Of a stretch of DNA of 64,000 bases, positions 10,601 to 22,849 are shown in pieces (position 1 is the stretch's first letter; every line of letters begins with the position of its first letter). The stretch spans positions 8,763,079 through 8,827,078 of the forward strand of contig NC_091237.1 in assembly GCF_040958095.1 (NCBI RefSeq), given 5' to 3'. This DNA comes from Procambarus clarkii (Eukaryota > Arthropoda > Malacostraca > Decapoda > Cambaridae). The position numbers were made by a program, and so were the translations under genes. Below the pieces are notes generated by a model. That model made no database searches, was not told the DNA's origin, and saw only the letters and a program-made list of their open reading frames with translations.

Positions 10601-12839
10601 GTGGAGGGTAGGGAAGGTGGTGGAGGATAGAGAAGGTAGTGGAGGGTAGGAATGGTGGTGGAGGGTAGGGAAGATGGTGGAGGGTAGGGAAGGTTGTGGA
10701 GGGCAGGGGGCAGGGAAGGTGGTGAAGGGTAGGGAAGGTTGTGGAGGGTAGGGAAGGTGGTGGAGGAGAGGGAAGGTGTTGGAGGGAAGGGAAGGTGGTG
10801 GAGGGTAGTGAAGGTGGTGGAGGGTAGGGAAGGTGGTGGAGGGTAGGGAAGGTGGTGGAGGGTAGGTTCGTGGTGGAGGGTATGGAAGGTTGTGGAGGGA
10901 ATGGAAGGTTGTGGAGGGTAGGGAAGGTTGTGGAGGGTAGGGAAGGTTTTGGAGGGTAGGGAAGGTAGTGGATGGTAGGTAAGGATGTGGAGGGTAGGGA
11001 AGGTGGTGGAGGTTAGGGAAGGATGTGGAGGGTTGGTAAGGTTGTGGAGGGTTGGGAAGGTTGTGGAGGGTAGGGAAAGTGGTGGAGGGTAGGGAAAGTG
11101 TTGGAGGGTAGGGAAGGTGTTGGAGGGAAGGGTAGGTTGTGGAGGGTAGGGAAGGTTGTGGAGGGTAGGGAAGGTTGTGGAGGGTAGGAAAGGTGGTGGA
11201 GGGTAGAGAAGGTGGTGGAGGGTAGGGAAGGTGAAGGAGGGTAGGGAAGGTGGTGGAGGGTAGGGAAGGTGGTAGAGGGTAGGGAAGGTGGTAAAGGGTA
11301 GGGTAGGTTGTCGAGGGTAGGGAAGGCAATGGAGGGTAGGGAAGTTGGCGAAGGGTAGGGAAGGTGGTGGGGTGTAGGGAAGGTGATGGAGGGTAGGGAA
11401 GGTTTTGAAGGGTAGGGAAGGTGGTGGAGGGTAGGGAGGGTTGTGGAGGGTAGGGAAGGTGGTGGAGGGTAGGGAAGTTGGCGAAGGGTAGGGAAGGTGG
11501 TGGAGGGTAGGGAAGGTGATGGAGGGTAGGGAAGGTGAAGGAGGGTAGGGAAGGTTTTGAAGGGTAGGGAAGGTGGTGGAGGGTTGGGAAAGTGGTGGAG
11601 GGTAGGTAAGGTGGTGGAGGGTAGGGAGGGTTGTGGAGGGTAGGGAAGTTGGTGGAGGGTAGGGAAGTTGGCGAAGGGTAGGGAAGGTGGTGGAGGGTAG
11701 GGAAGGTGATGGAGGGTAGGGAAGGTGAAGGAGGGTAGGGAAGGTTTTGAAGGGTAGGGAAGGTGGTGGAGGGTTGGGAAAGTGGTGGAGGGTTGGTAAG
11801 GTTGTGGAGGGTAGGGAGGGTTGTGGAGGGTAGGGAAGGTGGTGGAGGGTAGGAAAGGTGATGGAGGGTAGGGAAGGTTGTGAGGGTAGGGAAGGTGGTG
11901 GAGGGTAGGAAAAGTTGTGGATTATAGGGAAGGTGGTGGAGGGTAGGGAAGGTGGTGAAGGATAGGGGAGGTGGTGGAGGGTAGGGGAGGTGGTTGAGGG
12001 TTGGGAAGGTGGTGGAGGGTAGGGAAGGTTGTGGAAAGTAGGGGATTTGGTGGAGGGTAGGGGAGGTAGTGGAGGGTAGGGAAGGTGGTGGAGGGTAAGG
12101 AAGGTGGTGGAGGGTAAAGTAGGTGGTGGAGTATAGGGTAGGTGGAGGGTAGGGAAGGTGGTGGAGGGTAGGGAAGGTTGTGGAGGGTAGGGAAGGTGGT
12201 GAGGAGTAGGGAAGGTGGTGGAGGGTAGGGAAAGTGGTGGAGGGTAGGGAAGGTTGTGGAGGCTAGGGAATGTTGTGGAGGGTAGGGTAGGTGGTGGAGG
12301 GTAGGTAAGGTGGTGGAGGGTAGGGAAGGTTGTGGAGGGTAGAGAAGGTTGTGTAAGATAGGTTTTCGAGGGTTGTGAAGGTTGTGGATTTAGGGAAGGA
12401 TGTGGAGGGTAGGGAAGGTTGTGGAGGGTGTGGAGGCTGGTGGATGGTAGGGAAGGTGATGGAGGGTAGAAGGTTGAGGAGGGTAGGGTAGGTTGTGTTG
12501 GATAGGAAAGGTGATGGATGGCAGGGAAGGTGGTGGAGGGTAGGGTAGTTGTTGAGAGGTAGGTAAGGTGGTGAAGGGTAGAAAAGGTGGTGGAGGGTAG
12601 GGAAGGTGGTGGAGGGCAGGGACGTTGTAGAGGGTAGGGAAGTTGGTGAAGGGTAGGCAAGGAGGTGGAGGGTAGGGAAGGTAGAGATGGATAGGGAAGT
12701 TGGTGAAGGGTAAGGAAGCTGGTGGAGGGAGGGTAGAGAAGGTGGTGGAGGGTAGGAATGTTGGTGGAGGGTAGGGAAGGTTGTGGAGGGGAGGGAAGGT
12801 GGTGGAGGGTAGGGAAGGTGGTGAAGGATTGGTGGTTGG
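4695..12839. repeat. 19-bp G-rich minisatellite, about 8.1 kb (roughly 430 units)
   Basis: The unit is GGGTAGGGAAGGTGGTGGA on the plus strand, with point variants and occasional indels. On the minus strand 57 bp (three units) translate as FPTLHHLPYPPPPSLPSTT, and all three frames stay open. This creates apparent proteins of 379, 399 and 1101 residues that I do not accept as genes. Strong strand asymmetry: almost all G on the plus strand, with GGGTAGGG pairs able to form G-quadruplexes. Long-range duplications occur inside the array (landmarks GGTTTGGCGG at 6542, 7377 and 8041; GTTAACGGGAGGG near 5910, 9335 and 9600). Confidence 0.97.
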
Positions 12840-13482
12840 TTCTGAGGGTCTTGAGGGACAGTGGTTGCAGTAGAGTCAGCTGGTTGCAGGCGTGCAGCTT
12901 GTGCACGGGTGGTCACCAAAACTGGAGGAGAAACTTCATCACTTTCTTGGACCTCTGCTGGAACATACTTTAAGATGGGATTGTCCACTACAGAGTTACA
13001 CACCTGGGGTTTGTCCATGATGTTCAGGTTGGAAGGTTGCAGATCTTCGGCCAAGTCATTGCCCAGGAGAAGTTGCACTCCAGACATGGGAAAAGGCTTT
13101 TCCCTGATGGCGACTTGGACTTCACCGGTCACAAAAGGACAATCCAGGTGGACTCTGGCGAATGGATACGGAGTGGTAGCAGTGAGGTCAGTGATAAGGA
13201 CGGTTTTCCCGGTGTAGGTGATGTTAGGCACAGCTGATTTCAATATTATTGACTGAAGAGCCGTTGTGTCCCTCAAGATCTTCAATTTGAAACGTATCTC
13301 CGAATCTGTACTGTTGGCAGAGACAGTTCCAGGACACAGGTGTTTGCTGAAGAGAGAAAGATCATTAACAGGAACACCAACATTCATCACAGGCTTACCG
13401 GACTTTGGAGGAGTCGGTTTGGGTTTAGGAGTTTCACTATAGCCTTTGTATTGAGCTTTCCCACATTTATCTATGGTATGTC
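12840..13482 (-). pseudogene. pol: Gypsy-type protease region, fused by expansion to the 19-bp array
   Basis: Minus-strand frame, 3' part of the gag-protease relic beginning at 14716. After the SINE it resumes with HTIDKCGK (the last Cys of the split zinc knuckle). It continues with a Pro/Lys-rich linker, RFKLKILRDTTALQS (protease active site, normally DTGA), then VQLLLGNDLAED, the second-half motif. VLVTTRAQAARLQ follows, a motif that usually precedes RT in Gypsy elements. About ten residues later the sequence becomes the 19-bp minisatellite; no RT is found. DTGA has become DTTA, so the protease is dead. Confidence 0.8.
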
Positions 13483-13747
13483 GGCCGAGGGAGGGAGCCG
13501 GTCGGCCGAGCGGACAGCACGCTGGACTTGTGATCCTGTGGTCCTGGGTTCGATCCCAGGCGCCGGCGAGAAACAATGGGCAGAGTTTCTTTCACCCTAT
13601 GCCCCTGTTACCTAGCAGTAAAATAGGTACCTGGGTGTTAGTCAGCTGTCACGGGCTGCTTCTTGGGGGTGGAGGACTGGTCGAGGACCGAACCGCGGGG
13701 ACACTAAAAGCCCCGAAATCATTTCAAGATAACCTTCAAGATTCAAG
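13483..13747 (+). mobile_element. tRNA-derived SINE inserted in the Gypsy gag zinc knuckle
   Basis: The head carries a polymerase III A-box-like GTCGGCCGAGCGG and a B box GGTTCGATCCC inside a tRNA-like fold, with an anticodon loop CTTGTGA (Thr-like TGT by position). The body contains ACCTAGCAGTAAAATAGGTA, and the tail is a short TCAAGAT repeat. It is flanked by a 5-bp direct repeat ATGTC (13478-13482 and 13748-13752). Its 3' third matches, in reverse orientation, the repeat at 61690-61830. The same SINE type lies on the minus strand at 24245-24434. Confidence 0.85.
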
Positions 13748-14996
<1,249 letters not shown>

Positions 14997-15029
14997 ACAT
15001 TCTTAATCACGTGTTTATTTTCGTGATAT

Positions 15030-15034
<5 letters not shown>

Positions 15035-15091
<57 letters not shown>
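15035..15091. repeat. (CA)n/(TA)n microsatellite
   Basis: TATACACACATATA... followed by pure TA up to the left inverted repeat of the telomere-motif element. Confidence 0.95.
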
Positions 15092-15880
<789 letters not shown>

Positions 15881-16250
15881 ACTTCTCGGCCTTCTATGCA
15901 AGGCCCGATTTGCCTAATAAGCCAAGTTTCATGAATTAATTAATAATATGACCGAAAAAGTAAGATTAATAATTCTAACACGAATTTTCTCAATATTTCT
16001 TATGTTTCTTTTCACTGTCGATGGTAATTGAAAAATCAATTCTCCAAAATTCATTTTTATTTCAAGTCTGACGCGACACTTGAACGCGTTTCGTAATAAC
16101 TTAATTCATTTTCAAAGACTTTAGTTTACCCACACACAACTATAACCTGCAAACACTAAACAGATTTTTACTATGCTATCATTTAAACAGCTTTCATCTT
16201 ATATACCCTCATTTGGGTGAGGTGATATGTTACAACAGTAACATGTTTCA
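15881..16250. mobile_element. Second copy of the inverted-repeat end with a different interior
   Basis: ACTTCTCGGCCTTCTATGC and the following AAGGCCCGATTTGCCTAA repeat the end sequence of the element at 15092-15480. The adjacent 300 bp lack TTAGG motifs and are AT-rich. No second inverted repeat is evident, so this is a truncated or related family member. Confidence 0.55.
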
Positions 16251-17184
16251 ACAACAAAGGCGAAAAGACAGAGAGGTCATCGGAGGAGTGGATAACCCCG
16301 ACGAGGACCTGCAGTTAAGCCTAATGATGCGTGTGGAGAAGTGGCGAGGAGTAGCTGTACAAGCGCCTGGGGCGGTGAAGTTGCTGGAGACCGCACTCCC
16401 TCCACCAAAAAGGGTGAGCTCAGTGCATGAGCAAACGGCGGTGAGGTGCAGAGTGGAGGAGCCACGACGCAGTGCACCTTAGGCCAGCCGGATGAATAGT
16501 GGGAGGTGCAAGATGAGCCACCGTGGTGAGGTGAACCACAGGGAGGTGGACGAGCCCAACCATGAACCGAAGAAGACGTCTACCGGGAAGAGAATCTCAT
16601 GAAGGAGTGAAGATTTTCGTTGGGAATGAAGGAACGAATGGTATAGGAAAGGTAATTGGAATAAAGCAGGGGACAGGTATACCCAGGGTAGGCACCGGCC
16701 TAGCCAGAGGGGCATTGGGCCATCGCAAAAGCCTAGTGTAGAAAAGATGAAGTTGATGGATGGAGGACAGGTAACAGGTGTCGCTGTGAGGAGACAGCGC
16801 ACTTACGGGAGAAGAGGAACCGAGAAGAGAGAAGAATGGCGAAGAGGAGATTCTGAGAGGAAGCATGGAGTACCTGTAGGACGTGGTGGGAGTGCAAGGA
16901 TACCTCAGAGTGCACGACGCAGTGGAGGCTCTACATGCACTGAACTTTGCAGTGCTAACGAGTCGTTGGAACGCACTCGTGGACATGGAAGGAGGATCCC
17001 TTATATGTGTTCATGGAACGCCCACTCCACCCGGTCCAGTGCGAGTTGGAAGTGTAGAAACACAAGTGACTGGCGAGGTGGTACGAGCCACGACACAGAC
17101 TGGAGAAGTAACACTTCAGGAATGGAGGGAGCAAGAGCATAGTTGCCCTCTCCAATGCTGCTCATTCGATATGACTGTTATTTT
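16251..17184 (+). pseudogene. 3' internal region of an LTR element, coding content unrecognised
   Basis: Lies directly before a polypurine tract and LTR start on the plus strand, so it should be the 3' end of an LTR element's internal region. The sequence is purine-rich on the plus strand. Two overlapping frames (16747-17142, Arg/Gly-rich; 16883-17239, with VEALHALNFAVLTSRWNAL) are open. I recognise no RT, RNase H, integrase or envelope motif in either. The Arg-rich frame recalls the basic C-terminus of the Gag-protease ORF at 43227-46163, but I cannot align them. Confidence 0.4.
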
Positions 17185-17195
17185 AAGGGGAGGGG
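17185..17195 (+). promoter_or_regulatory. Polypurine tract
   Basis: AAGGGGAGGGG, two bases before the LTR start TGTGTCGG. The same string followed by AG and TGTTATG marks the young Gypsy LTRs at 46410 and 51797. Confidence 0.75.
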
Positions 17196-17197
17196 TA

Positions 17198-18855
17198 TGT
17201 GTCGGTGTCCACCCCTGTATTTCTTCCTTCCCAGCTTAGAAGAGTCATATCTCCGTAGCCTAGATATTCCCAAATGTTCAGGGAACATTTTCATGTGTGG
17301 GAAAGCGTAGAGCGTGATTAAGCTGGCTGTAAAGTGGCCAGCTAAGTTTGATAATGCAAGGAGCTTACGCTTTTTGAACCACAGGACGGTGACGAGCCAT
17401 CCTGTTTCCGCCAAGACGTCCTGACGCTTCCCGGCACCTGATTGGCCAGGTGAGGTCACGTGCCGGAAGTGACCAAAGACGAGAGCCCACGGGCGGTGTG
17501 ACGTCATGAGGCGAAGGGCCCGGGGCAGCGGGCGCCTGGGCGGGAACAGTACTTCACGAGCCGTCATAGAAGGGAGATGCGCTCGAGCGAGCTCCGGACC
17601 TAGAGAGCCCATACCAGTAGATTTAAGCTTCGCTTCGATTCTGCAGACAGTCTGAGAAGCCATCCAACTTCTGTGGAGTGCCCAGAGGCAAGGACGGGCG
17701 GGATTGAAGAGCCAAGAGCCCTGTCTAGAGACTGCAGCAGAGGGGACGTTGGGCTGGTGACGTCTGGGACGCCCACTAGAGGACCACGTCTTACACATCA
17801 AGCGAGAAGCTAGGGCCAGGCCCAAATCTACTGCCAGTTAAGGCGAGGGGAAGCTGTGCTAGACTGTGAGGAGTCGACAGTGCCAGTGAGAGTGAGGAGA
17901 CCAGAAGCCAAGACCAGGCTCCTCCCTTACCCCTTTTGAGCTAGGCGAGCTAGAGTATTTTGAATATTGTGAACATTTCTTCTCATTTTATTGTCTAAGT
18001 GATAGAATATTAGGTTAGGAGCCAATAGCATTTAGGCGTGAATTGGTGCGTGTGAGCATTAACGTGGTGATGTTAGTGATCCTGGAAGGGTAGTTGGTGT
18101 GCAAGGAGCCAGCAACGAGCTCTGAAACGTCCAGCTGATCGCCTTGCTAGAGTCGTGGGAAAATCACGACGTTCTGACAGCTGGAGATGTCAGCTGATCG
18201 TGCTGCCAGAGGCGCGAGGTGTGTGCCCGTAATGGAGGAGTGGACCCAGCCAGCTGACCGTGTTGCCAGAGACGTGTCATCGAGAAGGTTGCTGCCAGCT
18301 GATGATTCCAAACATAGACATTTCATTATGCCATTTATATGTGTATATATGTTTTTCTTCAGTAAACTTTTAAACTAACTGAGGAGTTTAAGTGAGCCTC
18401 CATTCTCTAGGGCTATATATATTATATATTTATGAGACCATTAGTGACACCTTGCACTGCACGTGACATTGCATCCTTAGCCACGATAATTAATGAGACC
18501 ACTGACGTGTTGCTGGGACACGAGTATAAACATCCAGCTGGCGACAGACCAGATAAAGCAAGAGAAAATGTTCCAGTGTCAGGACAGGCAGGTTTACGTG
18601 AGTTATAAGAAGCTTGAACCTCCCCACTCGCTAGGGGTGAATAAGGCCAGCCCTTAGTTGACTGGTGGAGCCCAAGGACGAGCAGTGGCGCCTGGTATTG
18701 AGGGGCTAAGACCCGTGGGACGACCCCAACCACAGGTTGGAAGGGGGTGAACTCTGACAGTAGATAATATATATGTGCCGTCCCACAGCCTATGACTACT
18801 ATAAACACTCTAGTAAATGCCTAGACGTCTGTCTTGCCTAACATCAAGTAAAATA
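17198..18855 (+). mobile_element. Gypsy-type long terminal repeat (about 1.66 kb)
   Basis: Starts TGTGTCGG just after a polypurine tract. Contains promoter-like elements (ATTGG, CACGTG at about 17458, TGACGTCA at 17499-17506) and a TTCAGTAAACTTTTAAACT segment comparable to the transcript-end region of the other LTR family. The right end is inferred: AGTAAAATA followed by TGGGGGGGGGG at 18856, a possible primer-binding site. There is no second copy in the window to confirm the boundary. The end could instead lie near 18420. Confidence 0.5.
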
Positions 18856-19267
18856 TGGGGGGGGGGGAATTATCTACCTTATCGAATCCTGCCCTCAGAC
18901 GCCTAGACTCCGGTGGTCGTTGGATCCTCTGTCCCTCACGTCGTTTCTTGACGTTCCAGATGAGTCACCAGTTCATAGGTGTCGTGAAGACCCTCGTCAT
19001 CGCTGTACTCATTCCCTTAGCGAAGTTTCTGGGCACTGACAGCACCAGTCGTCACTGCACACGTCGTTTCCCCTCAAGCACTATTTCACCGAGACCACTC
19101 ACTCATGGATCAGGAGGCGTCTTCTCCCTTCTGAGTTCCCAGGGGGCGTGATCCAATCACAACAGCTCTGAGTACCTTGGAGTTCCACTGACGGCGAGCC
19201 ACTCACTACTTCAGCCGTCGTAACTCTCACTACTCTTCCAAGACTATCAGCTCACAGTTCTCGGCGC
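18856..19267. other. Possible leader downstream of the LTR, unassigned
   Basis: Begins with a G10 run that may be a mutated primer-binding site. A 98-codon plus frame (18855-19151) has no gag-like features. The right edge is the break point of the minus-strand LINE RT. Confidence 0.3.
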
Positions 19268-20300
19268 CCTTACACCGCTGGAACTCGGCTCAAAGAGCTT
19301 GCAGACACAACTTGTGAGAGCAATGGGTCGGAAGTCCTTAGAGGACGTACCGAGAGACCCTGGTTTCCAAATAGGGAGTACAACTGTATCGAGCCAGTCC
19401 TCAGAGACAGACGACGACCCCCAGACCTGGTTATACAGACTCAGTAAATACTGAGACGTGCACGGAGGGAGATGGCGAAGCATCTCATAGTGAACGTCAT
19501 CCGAGCCCGCTGCTGTAGATCCACAGAGGGCCTGGGGCAGACTGAAATTCAGAAACAGAGAAAGGATCGCTATAAGGAAGGTGGAGATGAGTGTGGAAAT
19601 CTAAAGGATAGGATTCAAGAACAGGCTTACGATGAAGGAAGGATTGAGGAAGATGAGAACCAGAGCTAACAGAAGAAAAGTGGGAACCCAGTTCGGTCGC
19701 GACCGTCACTGGGTCCTCCACAAGAGTACCGGAGGTGGAGAACCGGGGAGACATCTGGAATGAACTTGCCCGCAATCTTGCGGATCTTCTTCCAGATCTG
19801 TGGCAGAGGAGTATCGGACGTAATGGTGGAAACATAGGATTTCCAAGACTGGAAAGGGTGCGAGTTCGAGAGTCCACATGAGTGGGCTCACCAGAATTCA
19901 GAAGAGATTGAAAAGAAGCAAAGACGAACGGTTCAAGAAGACGGCCTCGGGTGTTTGTCAGAACATCACCCCAGAGGGTAGGTCGACAGTTGAAATCACC
20001 CGAAAGGAGCACCAGCTCTGGCAAGGAATCCAGGAGGTGCTTATGATCAGGAAGGGAAAGTGGGGCATTTGGAGGGAGATAAATGGAACAGACTGTATAC
20101 CATTTTCCCACAAAAACACGGGCAGCAGAACAATGGATAGGTGACGAAAGAATTAGGGAGACGAAGGGAACATCAGAACGAATTAAGAGAGTAGTAGAGT
20201 TATGGGCCCCACTAAGAGCTGGGGCCCATAACTTTTTAATAAACTTGGGCACAGTTTATTAAAGAATCTCAGGATCAGGGTCAGGATCAGGAGCAGGGTC
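19268..20300 (-). pseudogene. LINE ORF2: endonuclease and first part of RT, truncated
   Basis: Minus strand. The apurinic-type endonuclease appears at 20252-19700: WYTVCSIYLPPN, LVLLSGDFNCRPTLWGD and LNSGEPTHVD, matching the GDFN catalytic motif of I/Jockey-type LINEs. After frame changes, RT begins: LLSLYNQVW, DWLDTVVLPIWKPG and DFRPIALTSCVCKLFE (RT motifs 1-2a). It stops abruptly near 19268; the YADD part is missing. Several frameshifts and stops show it is dead. It belongs with ORF1 at 20801-22236, upstream on the same strand. Confidence 0.85.
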
Positions 20301-20800
20301 AGCAAAATCAGAGTTAAGGGGCATGGGTAAACTGAGTAAGGATGGAGGGAAGGAAGCGGGAGGACAGTCCAGAGGCGGACTGACGAGGTCCTAAGGTGGA
20401 GAAGACAATTGAGAGGGGCAGGCAAGGACAGCTGGAGGAGGGGGGGGGGACAGAAATCAGGGAGTGCACCTCAGCAAGGGCAGCAACCGAGAGGGAATCG
20501 GGGGCAAAAGAAACCTCCATATCTGGAACAGGGGGTTCGACCACTGAAATGGGAGGGAACGTAGTGACAGAATCAGAGGGAGGGGGCGGGGAAGAAAGCG
20601 AAGCCTTCTTACCCGCTGGAGAGGAAGAAGGAGAGGAGCCAGGCTTACGTTTCTGACTCGAAGAGACAGGCATGCCAGTGACAACGTACCGGGCGACAGA
20701 CTCAATGGTCTCAGAAGGAGAAGAGGAATGGGAGTGAAGAACACGAAGATTGCTGGGAGGATGATGGATATCAGCCTGGACAGACAGGTGGTGTGGAGGG

Positions 20801-22236
20801 TCAAGAGACTGGAGCGAGGGCCCGGGAAGAAAGAGTGGGGGGAGATGGGGAAGAAGACTTAGGAGATATGGTGGACTGGGTAGGAAGGGGGAACACCCCA
20901 AACGGAGAACCAGGAGGGAGACCTGTTGGGACAGGAGACAAAGGAATAGGGGAGGAGGTGGTGGGTGTGGTTGGGTTTAAGGCCTGGAAACGGTAGTGAG
21001 ACTGAGGAAGATGGGAAGGACGAGGAGAGGTTGAACCCAACATGCAAGCATAGGATACGCCCGCAAAAGGGGTGAGACGATGAACCTGGCGTCTCGCTTC
21101 AGGAAAAGACAGACAATCACTGTTCTTCAAGTGTAGGACGGCTTTCTCGAGTTTGTAGTGTATACACGAGCGTGAGAAAGTAGGGTGGACCTCACCGCAA
21201 TTGAGGCAGCGAGCCTGGGGAGAAGTGCACTCGGACTTAGAATGACTATCGTCCCCACACATGGGGGACGCACAGTACTTGTGCATTTGAGAACACCGTG
21301 CCCGAACTTCCAACACTTATTGCAAAGTCTAGGAGAGGGAATGTACTCCTGAACGGAGCATCTGGCACCAGCAAGAATAATAGAGGGCAGAAGGGTCCTA
21401 CTATCAAAGGTTATTTTAACAACTCGAAGGGGCTGACGGCGACGACCACGAGGGGGGTCGAGTAAACGTATCCACCTGGAAGACAGAATGGCCTTGGGCT
21501 TCGAGGATATGTTTAATATCCTCATGGCAATCTTTGAGGTCCCGAACACCAGTTGCAACATGGTGTGGGAGGAGAACAGTGCCAACACTGGCATATAACC
21601 GAGCGTTTTTGGAGACCCGAACAGGGGTCTCTCCAATGCAGGACGAAGCAGCCAAGCGAGTAGCTGCATCCTGAGAAGGAGCAGCGACGACACATGTACC
21701 GTAACTGGTGGAGTTAAAAGTAACAGAGGCATCTACTGAATCAACAAGGTGTTTATGGAGGGAGAAATTGTCAAGAGGAGTAGAATCCAGATGGTGGAGA
21801 TCAAAGTATTTAGCCCACGTAGCGGGACAAAACAAGGCGTTGTAAGTATTAATAAGGGGAGAGTTAAGGGGTAGGGATCGTGCGAGTGCAGCTGTGGCGC
21901 GGACGGCGTTGAGAGAGAGAGAGAGGGTATAAAGGCGCAATAGTCTCTCATTGTGACTACTGCGCCTTTATACCCCCAGAGAGAGAGAGGGGGTATAAAG
22001 GCGCAGTAGTCACAATGAGAGACGGAGCCGTGCCAGAGGACGAGGTGGTCACCACTGGGGGGCTGGGAACTCAGCCCTACCGCAGAGGAGTGAGTGGAGC
22101 TGAGGGAAGTAGTCATGGGGTCGGGGCCCAATGCAGAGGGGGCTACAGGGCCTGGTCTTCCAACACAGTCCGACTCAGGGACTTGGTTGCCCACCCCACA
22201 AGCCTGAGAAGGAACAAGGGAAATATTATCAGCCAT
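20801..22236 (-). pseudogene. LINE ORF1 (Gag-like, CCHC knuckles), frameshifted
   Basis: Minus-strand start MADNISLVP at 22236, matching the usual short N-terminus. The reading frame then passes through three frames. It includes FDLHHLDSTPLDNFSLHKHL and DAATRLAASS (RNA-binding-like domain), and CNKCWKFGHGVLKC (CX2CX4HX4C). Further Cys/His motifs CGDDSHSKSEC and CLNCGEVHPTFSRSC come next, then SFPEARRQVHRL, a motif that typically closes this domain in R1/I/Jockey ORF1 proteins. A Pro/Ser-rich tail follows to about 20314. A 33-bp hairpin sits inside at 21945-22021. Confidence 0.85.
21945..22021. repeat. Perfect 33-bp inverted repeat with (AG)n loop
   Basis: Arms 21945-21977 and 21989-22021 are exact reverse complements, separated by an 11-base AGAGAGAGAGA spacer. 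A further direct partial copy (GGTATAAAGGCGCAATAGT) lies at 21926-21944. It looks like a local template-switch duplication within LINE ORF1. Confidence 0.95.
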
Positions 22237-22765
22237 GAAAACGAGGAAAAAACTTTTATTCACGAATGTGCCCCCACACCCACCATGAAGCCAAAATTAG
22301 AGGCAGGACACCCAACAAGAAGCTATCGCCGATCTTGCCGGGGCCCCCCAGGGGTGCGGCGTGAGTATACGCCCCACAAACGTCACCTTAAGAACCGTGA
22401 GTCCGTCGAGATCGTGTTCAGTGACGAAAGGAGGATTGACAATAAAAGGTTCCCCTCGCTCTCGACGTTGGGTACTACAGTTCTACGGGTGCAAGAGTAT
22501 GCCTCCTCAAACACCCGGGCGTCAAAATAGAAGTCCAAGAGAATAATCAAAACAGGCAAAAGGTCAGCAGGAAATGACAATTAGAAAGGAGAAGAGGGGG
22601 GAGGGGGAGAAAAACGAAACACAAGGAAAAGGAAAAGAGTTCTGGCAAAATTGGTAAAGACAGCAGCCGAAGCATAAGGCTTCAAAAGGACAGAGGACTG
22701 ACCCATGGAGCATCACACTCCAGCAGCCGCCCACCAAGCCCCCTCACGACGACAACGAGCCAGAA
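22237..22765 (-). other. Likely 5' UTR of the LINE at 19268-22236
   Basis: On the minus strand this C/T-rich sequence leads to the ORF1 ATG at 22236. No coding signal is seen. Its 5' limit is placed roughly where the T-rich LINE of the next feature begins. Confidence 0.45.
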
Positions 22766-22849
22766 AGGGAGGGGGAACTTTCAGATGAATTATATCTTTT
22801 AGCTTCAATATTTGTTATCTCACTGCATATATGTTGGTATATAAAATTT

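Noticed and set aside
4695-12839. CRISPR array
   Set aside because: Direct repeats without unique spacers, unit 19 bp, eukaryotic context.
4695-12839. Telomeric repeat array
   Set aside because: The unit is 19 bp with GGGTAGGG, not TTAGG, and it is embedded between retroelement relics.
9601-12906. 1101-codon minus-strand ORF rich in Pro, Ser, Thr, His and Leu
   Set aside because: It is the read-through of a 19-bp tandem repeat; all three minus frames are open and start codons are arbitrary.
13483-13560. Functional tRNA gene
   Set aside because: The tRNA-like fold has a mismatched anticodon stem, continues into a SINE body and has a TSD around the whole unit.
16597-16986. 129-codon minus-strand ORF
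   Set aside because: Opposite-strand shadow of purine-rich LTR-element sequence; Ser/Pro/Leu-rich composition follows from that.
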